Below the pieces are notes generated by a model that did no database searches, was not told where the DNA came from, and was given only the letters and a program-made list of their open reading frames with translations. A stretch of DNA of 64,000 nucleotides, taken from assembly GCF_001022965.1 (NCBI RefSeq), contig NZ_LECZ01000027.1:868001-932000 (forward strand), in the 5' to 3' direction. This DNA is from Enterobacter genomosp. O. Its GTDB lineage: Bacteria; Pseudomonadota; Gammaproteobacteria; Enterobacterales; Enterobacteriaceae. The translations under genes were made by a program, and so were the position numbers. Shown in pieces: positions 8,804 through 17,879 of the stretch; position 1 is the first letter of the stretch; each line of letters begins with the position of its first letter.

Positions 8804-8848
8804 CATCAGGCCACCCGGCTCTTTTTTAACCACCACACACCTGCTACA

Positions 8849-8864
8849 CTGTATACCTGAACAG
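8849..8864 (+). promoter_or_regulatory. LexA (SOS) box of cho
   Basis: The sequence CTGTATACCTGAACAG fits the LexA consensus CTGT-N8-ACAG exactly at the outer bases and lies 15 bp before the cho start codon. E. coli cho is a known LexA-regulated gene, so DNA-damage induction is expected here. Confidence 0.92.
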
Positions 8865-8879
8865 TATATGGAGCAGTAT

Positions 8880-9758
8880 GTGAGCAGGCGTCAATCCGCC
8901 CCGCGTCTTGAGTTTGAAGCGGCGGCTATCTACGAATATCCCGAGCACCTTCGCCCCTGGCTTGAGGCCTTACCTAAACAGCCGGGCGTGTACATCTTTC
9001 ACGGCGAAAGCGACACTCTGCCGCTCTATATCGGCAAAAGCGTCAATATTCGCAGCCGGGTGTTATCTCATCTGCGTACGCTGGACGAGGCCGCCATGCT
9101 GCGCCAGTCGCGACGCATCACCTGGTTCCAGACGGCGGGAGAAATGGGCGCGTTATTGCTGGAAGCGCGGTTAATCAAAGAACAACAACCGCTGTTCAAC
9201 AAGCGCCTGCGTCGCAATCGCCAGCTCTGCTCCCTGCAGATAACCGCCGGCAAACCGCAGGTAGTCTACGCGCGCGAGGTCGATTTTTCGCATGCCCCAA
9301 ATCTCTATGGGCTGTTCGCGAATAAACGCGCGGCACTTCAGGCGCTGCAAACTCTGGCGGACGATCTACAGCTTTGCTACAGCCTTTTAGGCCTGGAGGC
9401 GACCACCCGCGGACGCGCCTGTTTCCGCTCCGCGCTGAAGCGCTGTGCTGGTGCCTGCTGCGGGAAAGAGAGCGTTGAGGCACACCACGCCCGGCTCCTC
9501 ACCGGCCTGGCGACCATCAGCGTGAACTGCTGGCCCTGGGAAGGCGCCGTTGCGCTAAAAGAAGTGGGTGAAGCGATGACCCAGTACCACATCGTCAACA
9601 ACTGGTTCTGGCTGGGCGCCGTCGACGATATCAACGACGCGGCAACCCTGTTGCGCACGCCCGCCGGATTTGACCACGATGGCTACAAAATTCTCTGTAA
9701 ACCTGTTTTAGCCGGTAAGTTTGAGGTCATTGAGCTCAATGGCCTGGCAGCCATGTGA
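8880..9758 (+). CDS. cho: Excinuclease Cho (UvrC homologue)
   Basis: Cho makes the 3' incision at bulky DNA lesions with UvrA and UvrB, complementing UvrC. The 292-residue product begins with the GIY-YIG nuclease domain: PGVYIFHGES and PLYIGKSVNIRSR near residues 37-60 carry the catalytic Tyr and Arg. It lacks the UvrB-binding and C-terminal nuclease domains of UvrC, as expected. The GTG at 8880 was preferred because GGAG lies 6 bp upstream. The ATG at 8868 is in frame but has no such site and sits almost on the LexA box. The 3' end overlaps the convergent ves gene by 23 bp. Confidence 0.93.
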   Translation: MSRRQSAPRLEFEAAAIYEYPEHLRPWLEALPKQPGVYIFHGESDTLPLYIGKSVNIRSRVLSHLRTLDEAAMLRQSRRITWFQTAGEMGALLLEARLIKEQQPLFNKRLRRNRQLCSLQITAGKPQVVYAREVDFSHAPNLYGLFANKRAALQALQTLADDLQLCYSLLGLEATTRGRACFRSALKRCAGACCGKESVEAHHARLLTGLATISVNCWPWEGAVALKEVGEAMTQYHIVNNWFWLGAVDDINDAATLLRTPAGFDHDGYKILCKPVLAGKFEVIELNGLAAM

Positions 9759-10293
9759 TTTCACTGAACAACAGGGTGCCCTGGGGCTCCAGCAGACGCA
9801 AAGTATGGCTCCCCTCCTCCCAGCTGGCACCCTGATCGGCCGTCAGCAATTTATCGCCCAGCTGCCACGCACCGCTTAACACGAAGACCACGCCCCCGCG
9901 TGAGCAAAAGGTGGTAAAGGTACGGTCGGCAACGCGCACCTTCGCCTGACAGCAGTCGCGGCGGGTCATGATGTTGAAGTCCATCGCCATCTTTCCATCC
10001 GAAAGCAACGCCTTTACCGGCAGGTCGCCGGCAAAGCTGTAGGGCTGATGGTGCTTGAGGGTATGAAAGAACGCCTGACCGGCATCGAGCGTCACCTCCC
10101 CTCCTTCCAGCAAGGTAATCACCCGGTCGACGCCGGGGAAAGAGGAGAACTCGCCGTTGCTGGCAATAGTCGCGATACTGGCACGCCAGTGAAAATCGCG
10201 CGTTGCGGGAGGGAAACAACAAATCTCACGCGTTTCGCCAGCACCATTGCGCCAGAGGCTGACCGGCATCTTACGGATATCAAAGAACTCCAT
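9736..10293 (-). CDS. ves: HutD/Ves family protein
   Basis: Ves is a 185-residue bicupin protein of the HutD family. The E. coli gene was named from a cold- and stress-related environment sensing study, and no enzyme activity is established. LWRNGAGETREI at the N-terminus and DFNIMTRRDCCQAKV in the centre are the family signatures. The ATG at 10293 follows AGGAG; an in-frame upstream extension to 10329 lacks support. It converges with cho and overlaps it by 23 bp, so transcription of one could interfere with the other. Confidence 0.9.
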   Translation of the reverse strand: MEFFDIRKMPVSLWRNGAGETREICCFPPATRDFHWRASIATIASNGEFSSFPGVDRVITLLEGGEVTLDAGQAFFHTLKHHQPYSFAGDLPVKALLSDGKMAMDFNIMTRRDCCQAKVRVADRTFTTFCSRGGVVFVLSGAWQLGDKLLTADQGASWEEGSHTLRLLEPQGTLLFSEITWLPGH

Positions 10294-10513
10294 CACCACT
10301 CCTGAATGGCACAACCCGTGCCAGGGCAAGGATATCGCTATCGTTGCTGTCTTGTTTGTTATCGTTGGGTATTTACAGACACAGTATCGGCAGCAGAGCG
10401 GGCAGGCCTTAGCAGAACGTTAATAAAAATTCTAACGCCATGACTCTACAAACATTCTCTGACGCGACTACAGGAGAATACCGCGCTGGCGGCGGCAGAC
10501 AAGAGGGCTGGAA

Positions 10514-10574
10514 AGAAAAACCGCCGGTCCTGTCCACAGCGGTTGCGCTTTTGTGGACAGGATCCCGGCGGTCT
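10514..10574 (-). terminator. Long hairpin terminator of spy
   Basis: On the minus strand an unusually long stem (ACCGCCGG.. plus TCCTGTCCACA paired with its complement, around a loop of about 14 bases) is followed by TTTTT. It lies just past the spy stop codon. Most of the 297-bp ves-spy gap outside this hairpin shows no other recognised feature. Confidence 0.85.
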
Positions 10575-10590
10575 TAAGAGAGTGAACCGA

Positions 10591-11085
10591 TTATTCGGTT
10601 GGTGCTGGCATTTTACCTTCCATCGCCGGACGTTCTGTCAGACGCTTCTCAAAATTCGCATTAAATTGCTTTTTCTGTTCCGGAGTCAGAATGTTGTAGA
10701 TCTTGTTCTGGGTTTCCATGTGAGCCAGCATGCGGGCTTTGTGCTGCTCGGCCATTTTGTCGATCTGCGCTTCGGCTTTTGCCTTATCGAAGCTGTCGCT
10801 GGCGATGATGTCATGCATCGCACGACGTTCTTCAAGCGGAGGACGTTTCATCTCGTCGCGCTCGCCTTTCCTGATGTCGCGGATCTGCTGCTTCTGCGCA
10901 TCCGTCAGGTTGAGATCCTTAAACATCATCATCTCGTTGTGCATACCCGGCTTGCCTTTATGATGCATCATCATTTTGCCTTCAGCAGGCGCGGCAGTGG
11001 TGGTCGCGGTATCTGCGGCGAACGCCATGCTGGTAGCGCCCAGAGCCAGGGTAGAAGCAACAAACAGTGCAGTAAACTTACGCAT
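10591..11085 (-). CDS. spy: Periplasmic stress chaperone Spy
   Basis: Spy is an ATP-independent periplasmic chaperone that forms a cradle-shaped dimer and protects proteins from aggregation under envelope stress. The 164-residue precursor has a cleavable signal peptide ending AFA-A at about residue 23, a Met/His-rich N-terminal linker, and two LTxxQ motifs (LTDAQ and LTPEQ) that define the Spy/CpxP family. In E. coli it is induced strongly through CpxAR and BaeSR. TTTAC/GTAAA pieces occur upstream at 11150-11200, but they do not form a clear CpxR box. It is a single-gene unit. Confidence 0.95.
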   Translation of the reverse strand: MRKFTALFVASTLALGATSMAFAADTATTTAAPAEGKMMMHHKGKPGMHNEMMMFKDLNLTDAQKQQIRDIRKGERDEMKRPPLEERRAMHDIIASDSFDKAKAEAQIDKMAEQHKARMLAHMETQNKIYNILTPEQKKQFNANFEKRLTERPAMEGKMPAPTE

Positions 11086-11423
11086 AATTTATTTCCTTTC
11101 TTTCAGTTATTCTTCGGCGCTGTGCCGTGTTGACGAGATTAACTTTACGGGGTTTATCGTCAATTAGTCAGAGCAACGGTAAAACAATGAAAGTGTAAAA
11201 AACAAATTTTCGCCAAATGTGGAGGAAATAAGGATAAAGCGTGGAGAGTTGCAACAAAAAATATTCAATGCGATGATTTTAAAGAAAATTAGCAGAAGTA
11301 TAGCGAAGTGAAGATTAATAATAAAGCAATTCACCAGGAATATTCCGCAAAAGAAGGGTGAGCGCTTTAATCGTAAAGAAAAAAGGTTGTATTTCCCCTC
11401 CCGGCTGACGAGAGGGGAAACGT
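11086..11423. other. spy upstream region, 338 bp without a gene
   Basis: This AT-rich gap lies between spy and the end of astE. It must hold the spy promoter, but I could not fix a -10/-35 pair or a convincing CpxR or BaeR site. At 11393-11419 a short stem, TTTCCCCTC paired with GAGGGGAAA, lies just past the astE stop; on the minus strand a T run follows after a 7-base gap, so it may be a weak ast terminator. Confidence 0.5.
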
Positions 11424-12389
11424 TCAGGATATTTTTTCCAGCATCAATCCGGCCCGCAGGCCAAACGCCACGGTGGGGTTAGGGAATAAAACATACTCGG
11501 TTGTTTTGTGCACCTCGTAACGCTCTTCGCCATCTTCCGCCAGCAGCGCCCCTTTGCGGAACGGCGTGAAGTTCAGGGTGTGCGCGGCCATATGAAGCAG
11601 GAAAGCATCGCTGCGGCGCGTGATCTGCTGTACGACCCGATACCGCTCAACGGGCTGATGCGCGTGCTCGGGAGTCGTCCCGCCCAGCAGCGCCCGAAGG
11701 GCAAGGTGCGTTGGCGCAAAGCGGGACAGATCGTTCTGGCCGAACGGCAGCGCTTTTCCCAACTCCAGCGTGCAGGCCAGCGCGCCGAAATTTTCACAGG
11801 TAAAGTGGGTAAACGTCCCGCCCGGCGACTGATGAAATACCAGCGCCTCCAGCCCGGCGTCACCCAGCCAGCTCAGGAACGCTTCATCCCACGGCTGATT
11901 GCGCTGCGGCAGGACGCCAAAGCGGACGTGGTAAGACGCGCGGATCGCCGTATGCAGATCGAGATGCCAGCGCGCGGGCCCCGCCTCGGCAAAAAACGCG
12001 GTCACGACGTTCTCCAGCCACTGTGCCCGCGCAGTTTCGTCACTCTGCGGAAACTGCGACCAGCGCCCGCCGAACATGCGGTTAATGTCGCTCACCAGAT
12101 ACCGCTTGTTTTGCGCCAGCGCAGGCGGATTACCGAGCACCACCAGCACGCGGCACTTGAGCGCAATCTCACCCCGATACAGCGCGCGCAGCAGCAGGTC
12201 AACAATCTCAACGGGCGCCGTTTCGTTCCCGTGAATGCCCGTTGAAAGCAGCAGCGACAGCTCGCTTTTTGCGTCCGGCGTCAGCTCAAGCACCCCGCGC
12301 CCCAGCCACCGCCAGCGAAATGAGGGCCCCTCCCCCTCACGCTGTTCCGGCGTTTCGTCGGCCAGGGTCAGCGCCAGTAAATTTTCCAT
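11424..12389 (-). CDS. astE: Succinylglutamate desuccinylase
   Basis: AstE catalyses the last step of the arginine succinyltransferase pathway, splitting N-succinylglutamate into glutamate and succinate. It is a zinc carboxypeptidase-like enzyme of 321 residues. GIHGNETAPVE near residue 52 supplies the His and Glu ligands, and WHLDLHTAIR near residue 143 supplies the second His. The ATG at 12389 follows AAGGAG at 5 bp; a GTG six bases upstream overlaps the Shine-Dalgarno. It is the last gene of astCADBE, 9 bp after astB. Confidence 0.95.
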   Translation of the reverse strand: MENLLALTLADETPEQREGEGPSFRWRWLGRGVLELTPDAKSELSLLLSTGIHGNETAPVEIVDLLLRALYRGEIALKCRVLVVLGNPPALAQNKRYLVSDINRMFGGRWSQFPQSDETARAQWLENVVTAFFAEAGPARWHLDLHTAIRASYHVRFGVLPQRNQPWDEAFLSWLGDAGLEALVFHQSPGGTFTHFTCENFGALACTLELGKALPFGQNDLSRFAPTHLALRALLGGTTPEHAHQPVERYRVVQQITRRSDAFLLHMAAHTLNFTPFRKGALLAEDGEERYEVHKTTEYVLFPNPTVAFGLRAGLMLEKIS

Positions 12390-12398
12390 ACCCACTCC

Positions 12399-13724
12399 TT
12401 AGCGCTGGAACGGATAAACCGATCCCAGCTGCAGGATTGATGTTAACGCGTCCAGCGCCTCGCGCCCTTCGCGCAGCAGCTGCGGGTCAACCAGGTCGGC
12501 CTGCGTTAGCCGGTCGCGATAGTAGCGTTCGACCCAGTCATTCAGCCGCGTAAAGAGCGTATCGTTCATCATGACCGCCGGGTTCACCGCCTGCATTTCG
12601 TCCTGGGCTAACACCACGCGCAGACGTAAACAGGCCGGACCGCCGCCGTTGGCCATGCTTTCACGCAGGTCAAACACGCGCAGCTCGTCAATTGGGTTAT
12701 CGGCTTTCACCAGCTCCGTCAGGTATCTCCACACCCCTTTATGATCCTGCGACTCCTGCGGCAGGACCAGCATCATGCTGCCGTCGTCGCGGCTCAGCAG
12801 CTGGCTATTGAACAGATACGTTTCGACCGCATCCTGCACGCTGACCGCCCGCGTTGGCACCTGAATCGGCATAAAGCCGGGCACGCGTTCATGCAGCGTG
12901 GCGAGCAGCTTATCCTGATGGGCAAACGCCTGCTCGTGGCAGAACAGCACCTGACGGTTAGAGACGGCAATCACGTCGTTATGGAACACGCCCTGGTCGA
13001 TCACCTGCGGGTTCTGCTGGGCAAAAATCACCTGCGAAGGATTAACCTGGTTCAGGCGGGCGACCGCCTGGCTGGCCGCCAGCGTCTGGCGGGCAGGATA
13101 GCGAACAGGAGCGGAATGACCGCCCTCCTCGCGCCCGTAGATAAACAGCTGCACGCCGGGATCGCCGTAATCGCCACCCAGACGGTTATGGTTAGCCGCG
13201 CCTTCGTCGCCAAACATCGCCACCTGCGGCAGGGCCTGGTGCACCTCAAAATGGGCGTCATGATTAAAAATGGCGCGCAGCACGCGCTCGGTGGTTTCCG
13301 CTTCGGTGGCGCGGTGGAATTTATTGTTCAGGTTCGCCACCGTCAGATGGACTTTGCCATCCAGCGTATCGGCTGACGGTGCGACGGTCGCCGCGTTGGC
13401 GACCCACATCGAGGAGGCGGAGCTTGCCGCAGAGAGCAGGTGCGGCGTCTGCGTACCCGCTTTTTCGACCACCTGCTCATCGCTGCCGGTGAAGCCGAGC
13501 TGGCGTAACACCGCCACGTTCGGGCGTTCCTGCGGCGGAATAACCGCCTGCGGGAAACCGGCATCCGCCAGCGCCTTCATTTTCAGCAGCCCCTGCTTCG
13601 CCGCCAGCTTCGGGTTGGAGACCTGAAAGCGGTGCTTCGTCGAGGCTTCATTGCCAAAGGAGAGACCGGCGTAGTGGTGCGTCAGCCCCACCAGCCCGTC
13701 AAAGTTGACCTCACGCGCTTTCAT
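12399..13724 (-). CDS. astB: N-succinylarginine dihydrolase
   Basis: AstB hydrolyses N2-succinylarginine to succinylornithine, two ammonia and CO2. The 441-residue protein belongs to the amidinotransferase/dihydrolase fold. FDGLVGLTHHYAGLSFGN at the N-terminus, the NGGGPACLRLRV segment near residue 359 and a late conserved Cys agree with the family. It overlaps astD by 14 bp and precedes astE by 9 bp, indicating translational coupling within the operon. Confidence 0.96.
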   Translation of the reverse strand: MKAREVNFDGLVGLTHHYAGLSFGNEASTKHRFQVSNPKLAAKQGLLKMKALADAGFPQAVIPPQERPNVAVLRQLGFTGSDEQVVEKAGTQTPHLLSAASSASSMWVANAATVAPSADTLDGKVHLTVANLNNKFHRATEAETTERVLRAIFNHDAHFEVHQALPQVAMFGDEGAANHNRLGGDYGDPGVQLFIYGREEGGHSAPVRYPARQTLAASQAVARLNQVNPSQVIFAQQNPQVIDQGVFHNDVIAVSNRQVLFCHEQAFAHQDKLLATLHERVPGFMPIQVPTRAVSVQDAVETYLFNSQLLSRDDGSMMLVLPQESQDHKGVWRYLTELVKADNPIDELRVFDLRESMANGGGPACLRLRVVLAQDEMQAVNPAVMMNDTLFTRLNDWVERYYRDRLTQADLVDPQLLREGREALDALTSILQLGSVYPFQR

Positions 13725-15198
13725 GACGATCCCCTCCGGTAAAGTCCAGACCCGGGTTGAGCGTTTCCGGCAGCGTCAGCGCCGGGGTTTCCAGGCTCGC
13801 CATCGGCCATGCGCAGTAATCCGCGGCATACCACGCGCTGGCGCGATGGTTGCCCGACGCGCCTACGCCGCCAAACGGCGCGGTGCTCGCCGCCCCGGTA
13901 AGCGGTTTGTTCCAGTTCACAATCCCGGCGCGTGCTTCCAGCAGCAGCTGTTCAAACTTCTCGCGATGCGGCGAAATCAGCCCGCTCGACAGGCCGTAGC
14001 GGGTGTTATTGGCCATCTCAATCGCCGCATCAAAATCGTCGTAGCGCCAGACGCACAGCAGCGGGCCAAAGACCTCTTCATCCGGCACGTTGCTCGCCCC
14101 GCTCATCTCAACGATGCCCGGCGTCAGCAGCGAGGTGCCCGGCTGAGCCTGCTTCGGCTCGAGCAAGGTTTTCGCCCCGCGCGCGACGTGGTCCTGCCAG
14201 GCCTTCAGCACGTTCAGCGCGGCCTGCTCGGAAATCAGCCCACCGATAAACGGCTGTGGGTCGGCATCCCACGCGGCTGGCACCAGACGCGCGCTCACCT
14301 CGACCAGACGTTTCAGGAAAGCATCCCCCTGCGGGCCACGCTTCACCAGCAAACGACGGGCACAGGTGCAGCGTTGTCCGGCGGTAATAAAGGCGGACTG
14401 AATCGTCAGGTGCACCGCGGCGTCGATATCGTCAGGGTCTTCCACAATCAGCGGGTTGTTGCCGCCCATCTCCAGTGCCAGAATTTTTTCCGGCTGCCCT
14501 GCCAGCTGGCGATGCAGCTGATAGCCCGTACCGGCGCTGCCGGTAAACAGCAGGCCGTCGATATCGCTCAGCGCGCTCAGCGCCTGACCGGTTTCGCGCC
14601 CGCCCTGCACCAGATTCAGCACGCCCGGCGGCAGGCCAGCCTGTTCCCACAGCTTCACCACCGCCTCGCCGGTCAGCGGCGTTAGCTCACTCGGTTTGAA
14701 GATAACGGTATTGCCCGCCAGCAGCGCGGGCACAATGTGGCCATTCGGCAGATGCCCCGGGAAGTTGTACGGACCAAACACCGCGAGCACGCCGTGCGGA
14801 CGGTGGCGCAGCGTGGCCGCGCCGTCCGGCATGTCGGTGTGCTGTTCGCCGGTGCGGGTGTGGTACGCCTTCACCGAAATGGCGATTTTATTGATCATCG
14901 CCGTCACTTCCGTTGCCGCTTCCCAGCGCGGCTTGCTGGTTTCTGACGCGATGATGCGCGTCAGTTCGGCTTTGTTCGCTTCCAGTAGCCCGGCAAATTT
15001 TTCAACCATCGCCTGGCGCACGGCGAAGGGCTGCTTTGCCCACGCCGGAAACGCGCGGCGAGTGGCATGGCAGGCATGTTCAACCTGCGCAGCGCTGGCG
15101 TCATGCCCTTTCCAGAGCACCTCTTTTCCTACCGGATTGGTCTTTACGCGCTGCTCGCCTTCGCCCGTGACCCAGTCACCGTTAATCCATAATGTCAT
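13711..15198 (-). CDS. astD: Succinylglutamate semialdehyde dehydrogenase
   Basis: AstD oxidises N-succinylglutamate 5-semialdehyde to succinylglutamate with NAD+. The 495-residue protein is an aldehyde dehydrogenase: GPYNFPGHLPNGHI binds cofactor, LEMGGNNPL holds the general-base Glu, and AGQRCTCARRL contains the catalytic Cys. The start overlaps the astA stop by 4 bp and the end overlaps astB by 14 bp, so ribosomes probably pass from gene to gene. Confidence 0.96.
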   Translation of the reverse strand: MTLWINGDWVTGEGEQRVKTNPVGKEVLWKGHDASAAQVEHACHATRRAFPAWAKQPFAVRQAMVEKFAGLLEANKAELTRIIASETSKPRWEAATEVTAMINKIAISVKAYHTRTGEQHTDMPDGAATLRHRPHGVLAVFGPYNFPGHLPNGHIVPALLAGNTVIFKPSELTPLTGEAVVKLWEQAGLPPGVLNLVQGGRETGQALSALSDIDGLLFTGSAGTGYQLHRQLAGQPEKILALEMGGNNPLIVEDPDDIDAAVHLTIQSAFITAGQRCTCARRLLVKRGPQGDAFLKRLVEVSARLVPAAWDADPQPFIGGLISEQAALNVLKAWQDHVARGAKTLLEPKQAQPGTSLLTPGIVEMSGASNVPDEEVFGPLLCVWRYDDFDAAIEMANNTRYGLSSGLISPHREKFEQLLLEARAGIVNWNKPLTGAASTAPFGGVGASGNHRASAWYAADYCAWPMASLETPALTLPETLNPGLDFTGGDRHESA

Positions 15199-16229
15199 GC
15201 TGTTTTCTCCTCAGGGCAGAGACGCACCAGGCGAACCGTGTCGCCGGCGTTACATTTCAGGGCATCCAGTTCTGCAGCCGTCAGCACCAGACGTTCACAT
15301 TTCGGATTGGTACGCACCAGCATGGCGCGGAAGTTGGTGTAATTTTCGTTCGACACCAGGCATGCCGGCCAGTCGCCCGGAGCGGGCTGACCTTCAGCAA
15401 CCTCAACCAGCCGGCTTTTACGGATTGCGCGTACGCGGTCGATATCGCATTCAAGCGTTGGGCCACCGTCAAAGATGTCCACGTAGTTACGGTAGCGGAA
15501 GCCCTCTTTCTCCAGCACCGCGCGGGCAGGCGCGGTTTGCGGATGCACTTCTCCGATCACCGCCTGCGCTTCCGGCGTTAAGAAATGGGTATAGATAGGA
15601 TGCTTCGGCATCAGCTCCGCGATAAACGCTTTCTGACCGGTGCCGCAGAGATAATCCGCCCGGCTGAACTCCATCGAGAAGAAGCGCTCGCCCAGGCTCT
15701 CCCAGAACGGCGAGTAGCCTGTATCGTCGATCACGCCGCGCATCTCAGCGACCACTTTTTCGTTAAAGCGATCGCGGAAGGCGGCCATAAACATAAAGCG
15801 CGATTTGGAGAGCAGATAGCCGTTGCCCTCTTTGCGCCACGCCGGGTCGAGGAATAGCGTGCAGAGCTCGCTGGCGCCCGTGTGGTCATTGCAGAGAAAC
15901 AGCGTGGGCAGCGCGTTATAGACGTTCAGCTCTTTCGAGGCGTGAACCATGGTGCCGACGCGGTAGTTGTACCACGGGTCGTTAAGCCCGACGGCCACTT
16001 CGATGGCGCAGATCCCGGCCACGGTCCCCGTGTCGGTGTCTTCCAGCACGAACACATACCCCTGTTCGCTTTTTGGCAACGTCCCCTGCCAGGTTTGCAG
16101 GGCGCGCTCGATGCGCGCCGACAGCGTTTTTTCATCGGCAGGAAGCGAGGTCAGCCCGCCTCCCGTCTTACCGGCAAGCTGCATGAGCCCGGCAATATCG
16201 CCGCGCTCAACGGGACGGATGACCATCAT
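15195..16229 (-). CDS. astA: Arginine N-succinyltransferase
   Basis: AstA starts the pathway by transferring succinate from succinyl-CoA to arginine. Its 344 residues equal the E. coli protein and open MMVIRPVERGDI. SKSRFMFMAAFRD and the FDGGPTLECDIDRVRAIRKS block are family hallmarks of this GNAT-related enzyme. Two ATG codons in tandem make the exact start ambiguous by one residue. The first overlaps the astC stop by 4 bp. Confidence 0.97.
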   Translation of the reverse strand: MMVIRPVERGDIAGLMQLAGKTGGGLTSLPADEKTLSARIERALQTWQGTLPKSEQGYVFVLEDTDTGTVAGICAIEVAVGLNDPWYNYRVGTMVHASKELNVYNALPTLFLCNDHTGASELCTLFLDPAWRKEGNGYLLSKSRFMFMAAFRDRFNEKVVAEMRGVIDDTGYSPFWESLGERFFSMEFSRADYLCGTGQKAFIAELMPKHPIYTHFLTPEAQAVIGEVHPQTAPARAVLEKEGFRYRNYVDIFDGGPTLECDIDRVRAIRKSRLVEVAEGQPAPGDWPACLVSNENYTNFRAMLVRTNPKCERLVLTAAELDALKCNAGDTVRLVRLCPEEKTA

Positions 16230-17446
16230 GATGACACCCCGGACTTCACCTGTTCACACGCCAGCGCAAAACGATCCAGACCGGTTTGCACCTCTTCCTC
16301 GCTGACAATCAGCGCAGGAGCAAAACGCACCACGTTGGCACCGGCAATCAGTACCATCACGCCCATTTTTGCCGCTTCCTGAGAAATAAGTTTAGCTTTT
16401 CCGGCAAACTCAGGAGTGAGCTCGCAGCCAATTAACAGCCCCAGCCCGCGAATTTCTTTAAACATCCCCGTTTTGCCGTTGATGGCATTCAGGCGTTCAA
16501 CGAACCAGTCGTGACGCTGCTTAACGCCTTTCAACACCTCAGGGGTATTAATGATGTCGAGAACCTGTCCGGCAACGGCGGTTGCCAGCGGGTTACCGCC
16601 GTAGGTGGTGCCATGGGTGCCCACGGTCATCACGCTGGCGAATTTATCGGTGGTCAGCATCGCCCCAATCGGGAAGCCGCCGCCCAGCGCCTTGGCGGTA
16701 GACAGGACGTCCGGCGTGACGCCGTAGTGCATATAGGCGTACAGTTCGCCGGTGCGGCCCACGCCGGTCTGCACTTCATCGAAAATCAGTACCGCGTTGT
16801 GGCGATCGCACAGCTCGCGCAGCCCCTGCAGGAACGCTTTTTGCGCCGGAAGGACGCCGCCCTCGCCCTGCATCGGCTCAACAATCACCGCGCAGGTGGT
16901 GTCGTTAATCAGCTCGCTGGCGGACTGCAGATCGTTATAGACACCGTGACGAATATCCGGCGGCAGCGGTGCGAAATCCTGCGAGTAGGAAGGCTGGCCG
17001 CCTGCGCTCACGGTAAACAGCGTGCGTCCGTGAAACGCATTTTTAAACGCCACAATCCCGCTCTTGTGCGTGCCAAACTTGTCGTGCGCATATTTGCGCG
17101 CCAGCTTCAGCGCCGCTTCGTTGGCTTCCGCCCCCGAGTTACAGAAAAAGACTTTTTCGGCAAACGTCGCGTCGATCAGCTTTTTCGCCAGGCGCAGCGC
17201 GGGTTCGTTGGTAAAGCCGTTGCCGGTATGCCAGAACTTCGCCGCCTGGTCGTTCAGTGCCTGACGCAGCGCCGGGTGCGCATGACCCAACGCGTTCACC
17301 GCAATCCCACCTGCAAAGTCGATATACTCTTTACCCTGCTGATCCCACAGGCGCGAGCCTTCCCCACGAACCGGAATAAAAGCCGCCGGAGCGTAAACCG
17401 GCATCATCCATTCATCGAAATTTTCACGCGTAATTGACAGAGACAT
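16226..17446 (-). CDS. astC: Succinylornithine/acetylornithine transaminase
   Basis: AstC moves the amino group of N-succinylornithine to 2-oxoglutarate, giving the semialdehyde used by AstD and releasing glutamate. This 406-residue class III PLP aminotransferase has the phosphate-binding NSGAEANEAALKLAR, the pyridine-ring Asp in LLIFDEVQTGVGRTGE-type sequence (here VLIFDEVQTGVGRTGE) and the PLP Lys in TAKALGGGFPIGA. It heads the operon behind the sigma-54 type element at 17519-17534, consistent with induction by nitrogen limitation. Confidence 0.96.
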   Translation of the reverse strand: MSLSITRENFDEWMMPVYAPAAFIPVRGEGSRLWDQQGKEYIDFAGGIAVNALGHAHPALRQALNDQAAKFWHTGNGFTNEPALRLAKKLIDATFAEKVFFCNSGAEANEAALKLARKYAHDKFGTHKSGIVAFKNAFHGRTLFTVSAGGQPSYSQDFAPLPPDIRHGVYNDLQSASELINDTTCAVIVEPMQGEGGVLPAQKAFLQGLRELCDRHNAVLIFDEVQTGVGRTGELYAYMHYGVTPDVLSTAKALGGGFPIGAMLTTDKFASVMTVGTHGTTYGGNPLATAVAGQVLDIINTPEVLKGVKQRHDWFVERLNAINGKTGMFKEIRGLGLLIGCELTPEFAGKAKLISQEAAKMGVMVLIAGANVVRFAPALIVSEEEVQTGLDRFALACEQVKSGVSS

Positions 17447-17518
17447 AGCGACCTCATCCGGTAAATAAAAAGTTATTTGAATGTTAAATAATTGAGTGTT
17501 TGCACTGTGAATGTAGAT

Positions 17519-17534
17519 TGCAGCCTTCGTGCCA
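17519..17534 (-). promoter_or_regulatory. Sigma-54 promoter of astCADBE
   Basis: The minus strand reads TGGCAC-GAAGG-CTGCA, with the -24 GG and -12 GC dinucleotides 10 bp apart as sigma-54 RNA polymerase requires. Transcription should start near 17507, leaving a leader of about 60 bases. In E. coli the ast operon is NtrC/sigma-54 dependent. Confidence 0.85.
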
Positions 17535-17879
17535 GCCAGCGATAAAAATGCATAAACGGGTTGGGGTAACAGAATATCAATGAGTTACAACATGGAGTTA
17601 TTCACTGTTATTGCATAAAAAGTGAATATTTTTACGACAAGCGGCGCTTTGCCGCATGAAAATCAGAAAGAGTATGCACAGGCCAAATATAATTCTGGAA
17701 TTGTGATCGCTCGCGAAATTTATCTGTCATTTACGCCCTGTTTGGGGGCGAAGCGCGTCAGAATGGTGCAAATATTGCACCACCGGCATTATCTGTCGCA
17801 GTTATTGGTCGATCCCCGTAACAGTTGACGCAAATTCTGCTACCATCCTTGCACTATTCACCTTGCACTGGCAGCGACT
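17535..17879. promoter_or_regulatory. astC-xthA control region
   Basis: This stretch has no gene. It contains the perfect inverted repeat TGGTGCAAATATTGCACCA (17764-17782), about 240 bp upstream of the ast promoter where an NtrC enhancer would be expected. The half-sites are oriented outward relative to the usual NtrC box, so this is tentative. A second repeat, TATTCAC (17599-17605) / GTGAATA (17622-17628), resembles broken ArgR half-sites. GCGGC-GCTTT-GCCGC at 17641-17655 is a small hairpin without a T run. The xthA promoter must also lie here. Confidence 0.45.

Noticed and set aside
11140..11200. Possible CpxR box upstream of spy
   Set aside because: GTAAA-like pieces are present, but the spacing does not fit GTAAA-N5-GTAAA, so no site is claimed.
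17599..17628. ArgR boxes at the ast promoter
   Set aside because: The TATTCAC/GTGAATA repeat has too wide a gap for a single ARG box; reported only as an inverted repeat.
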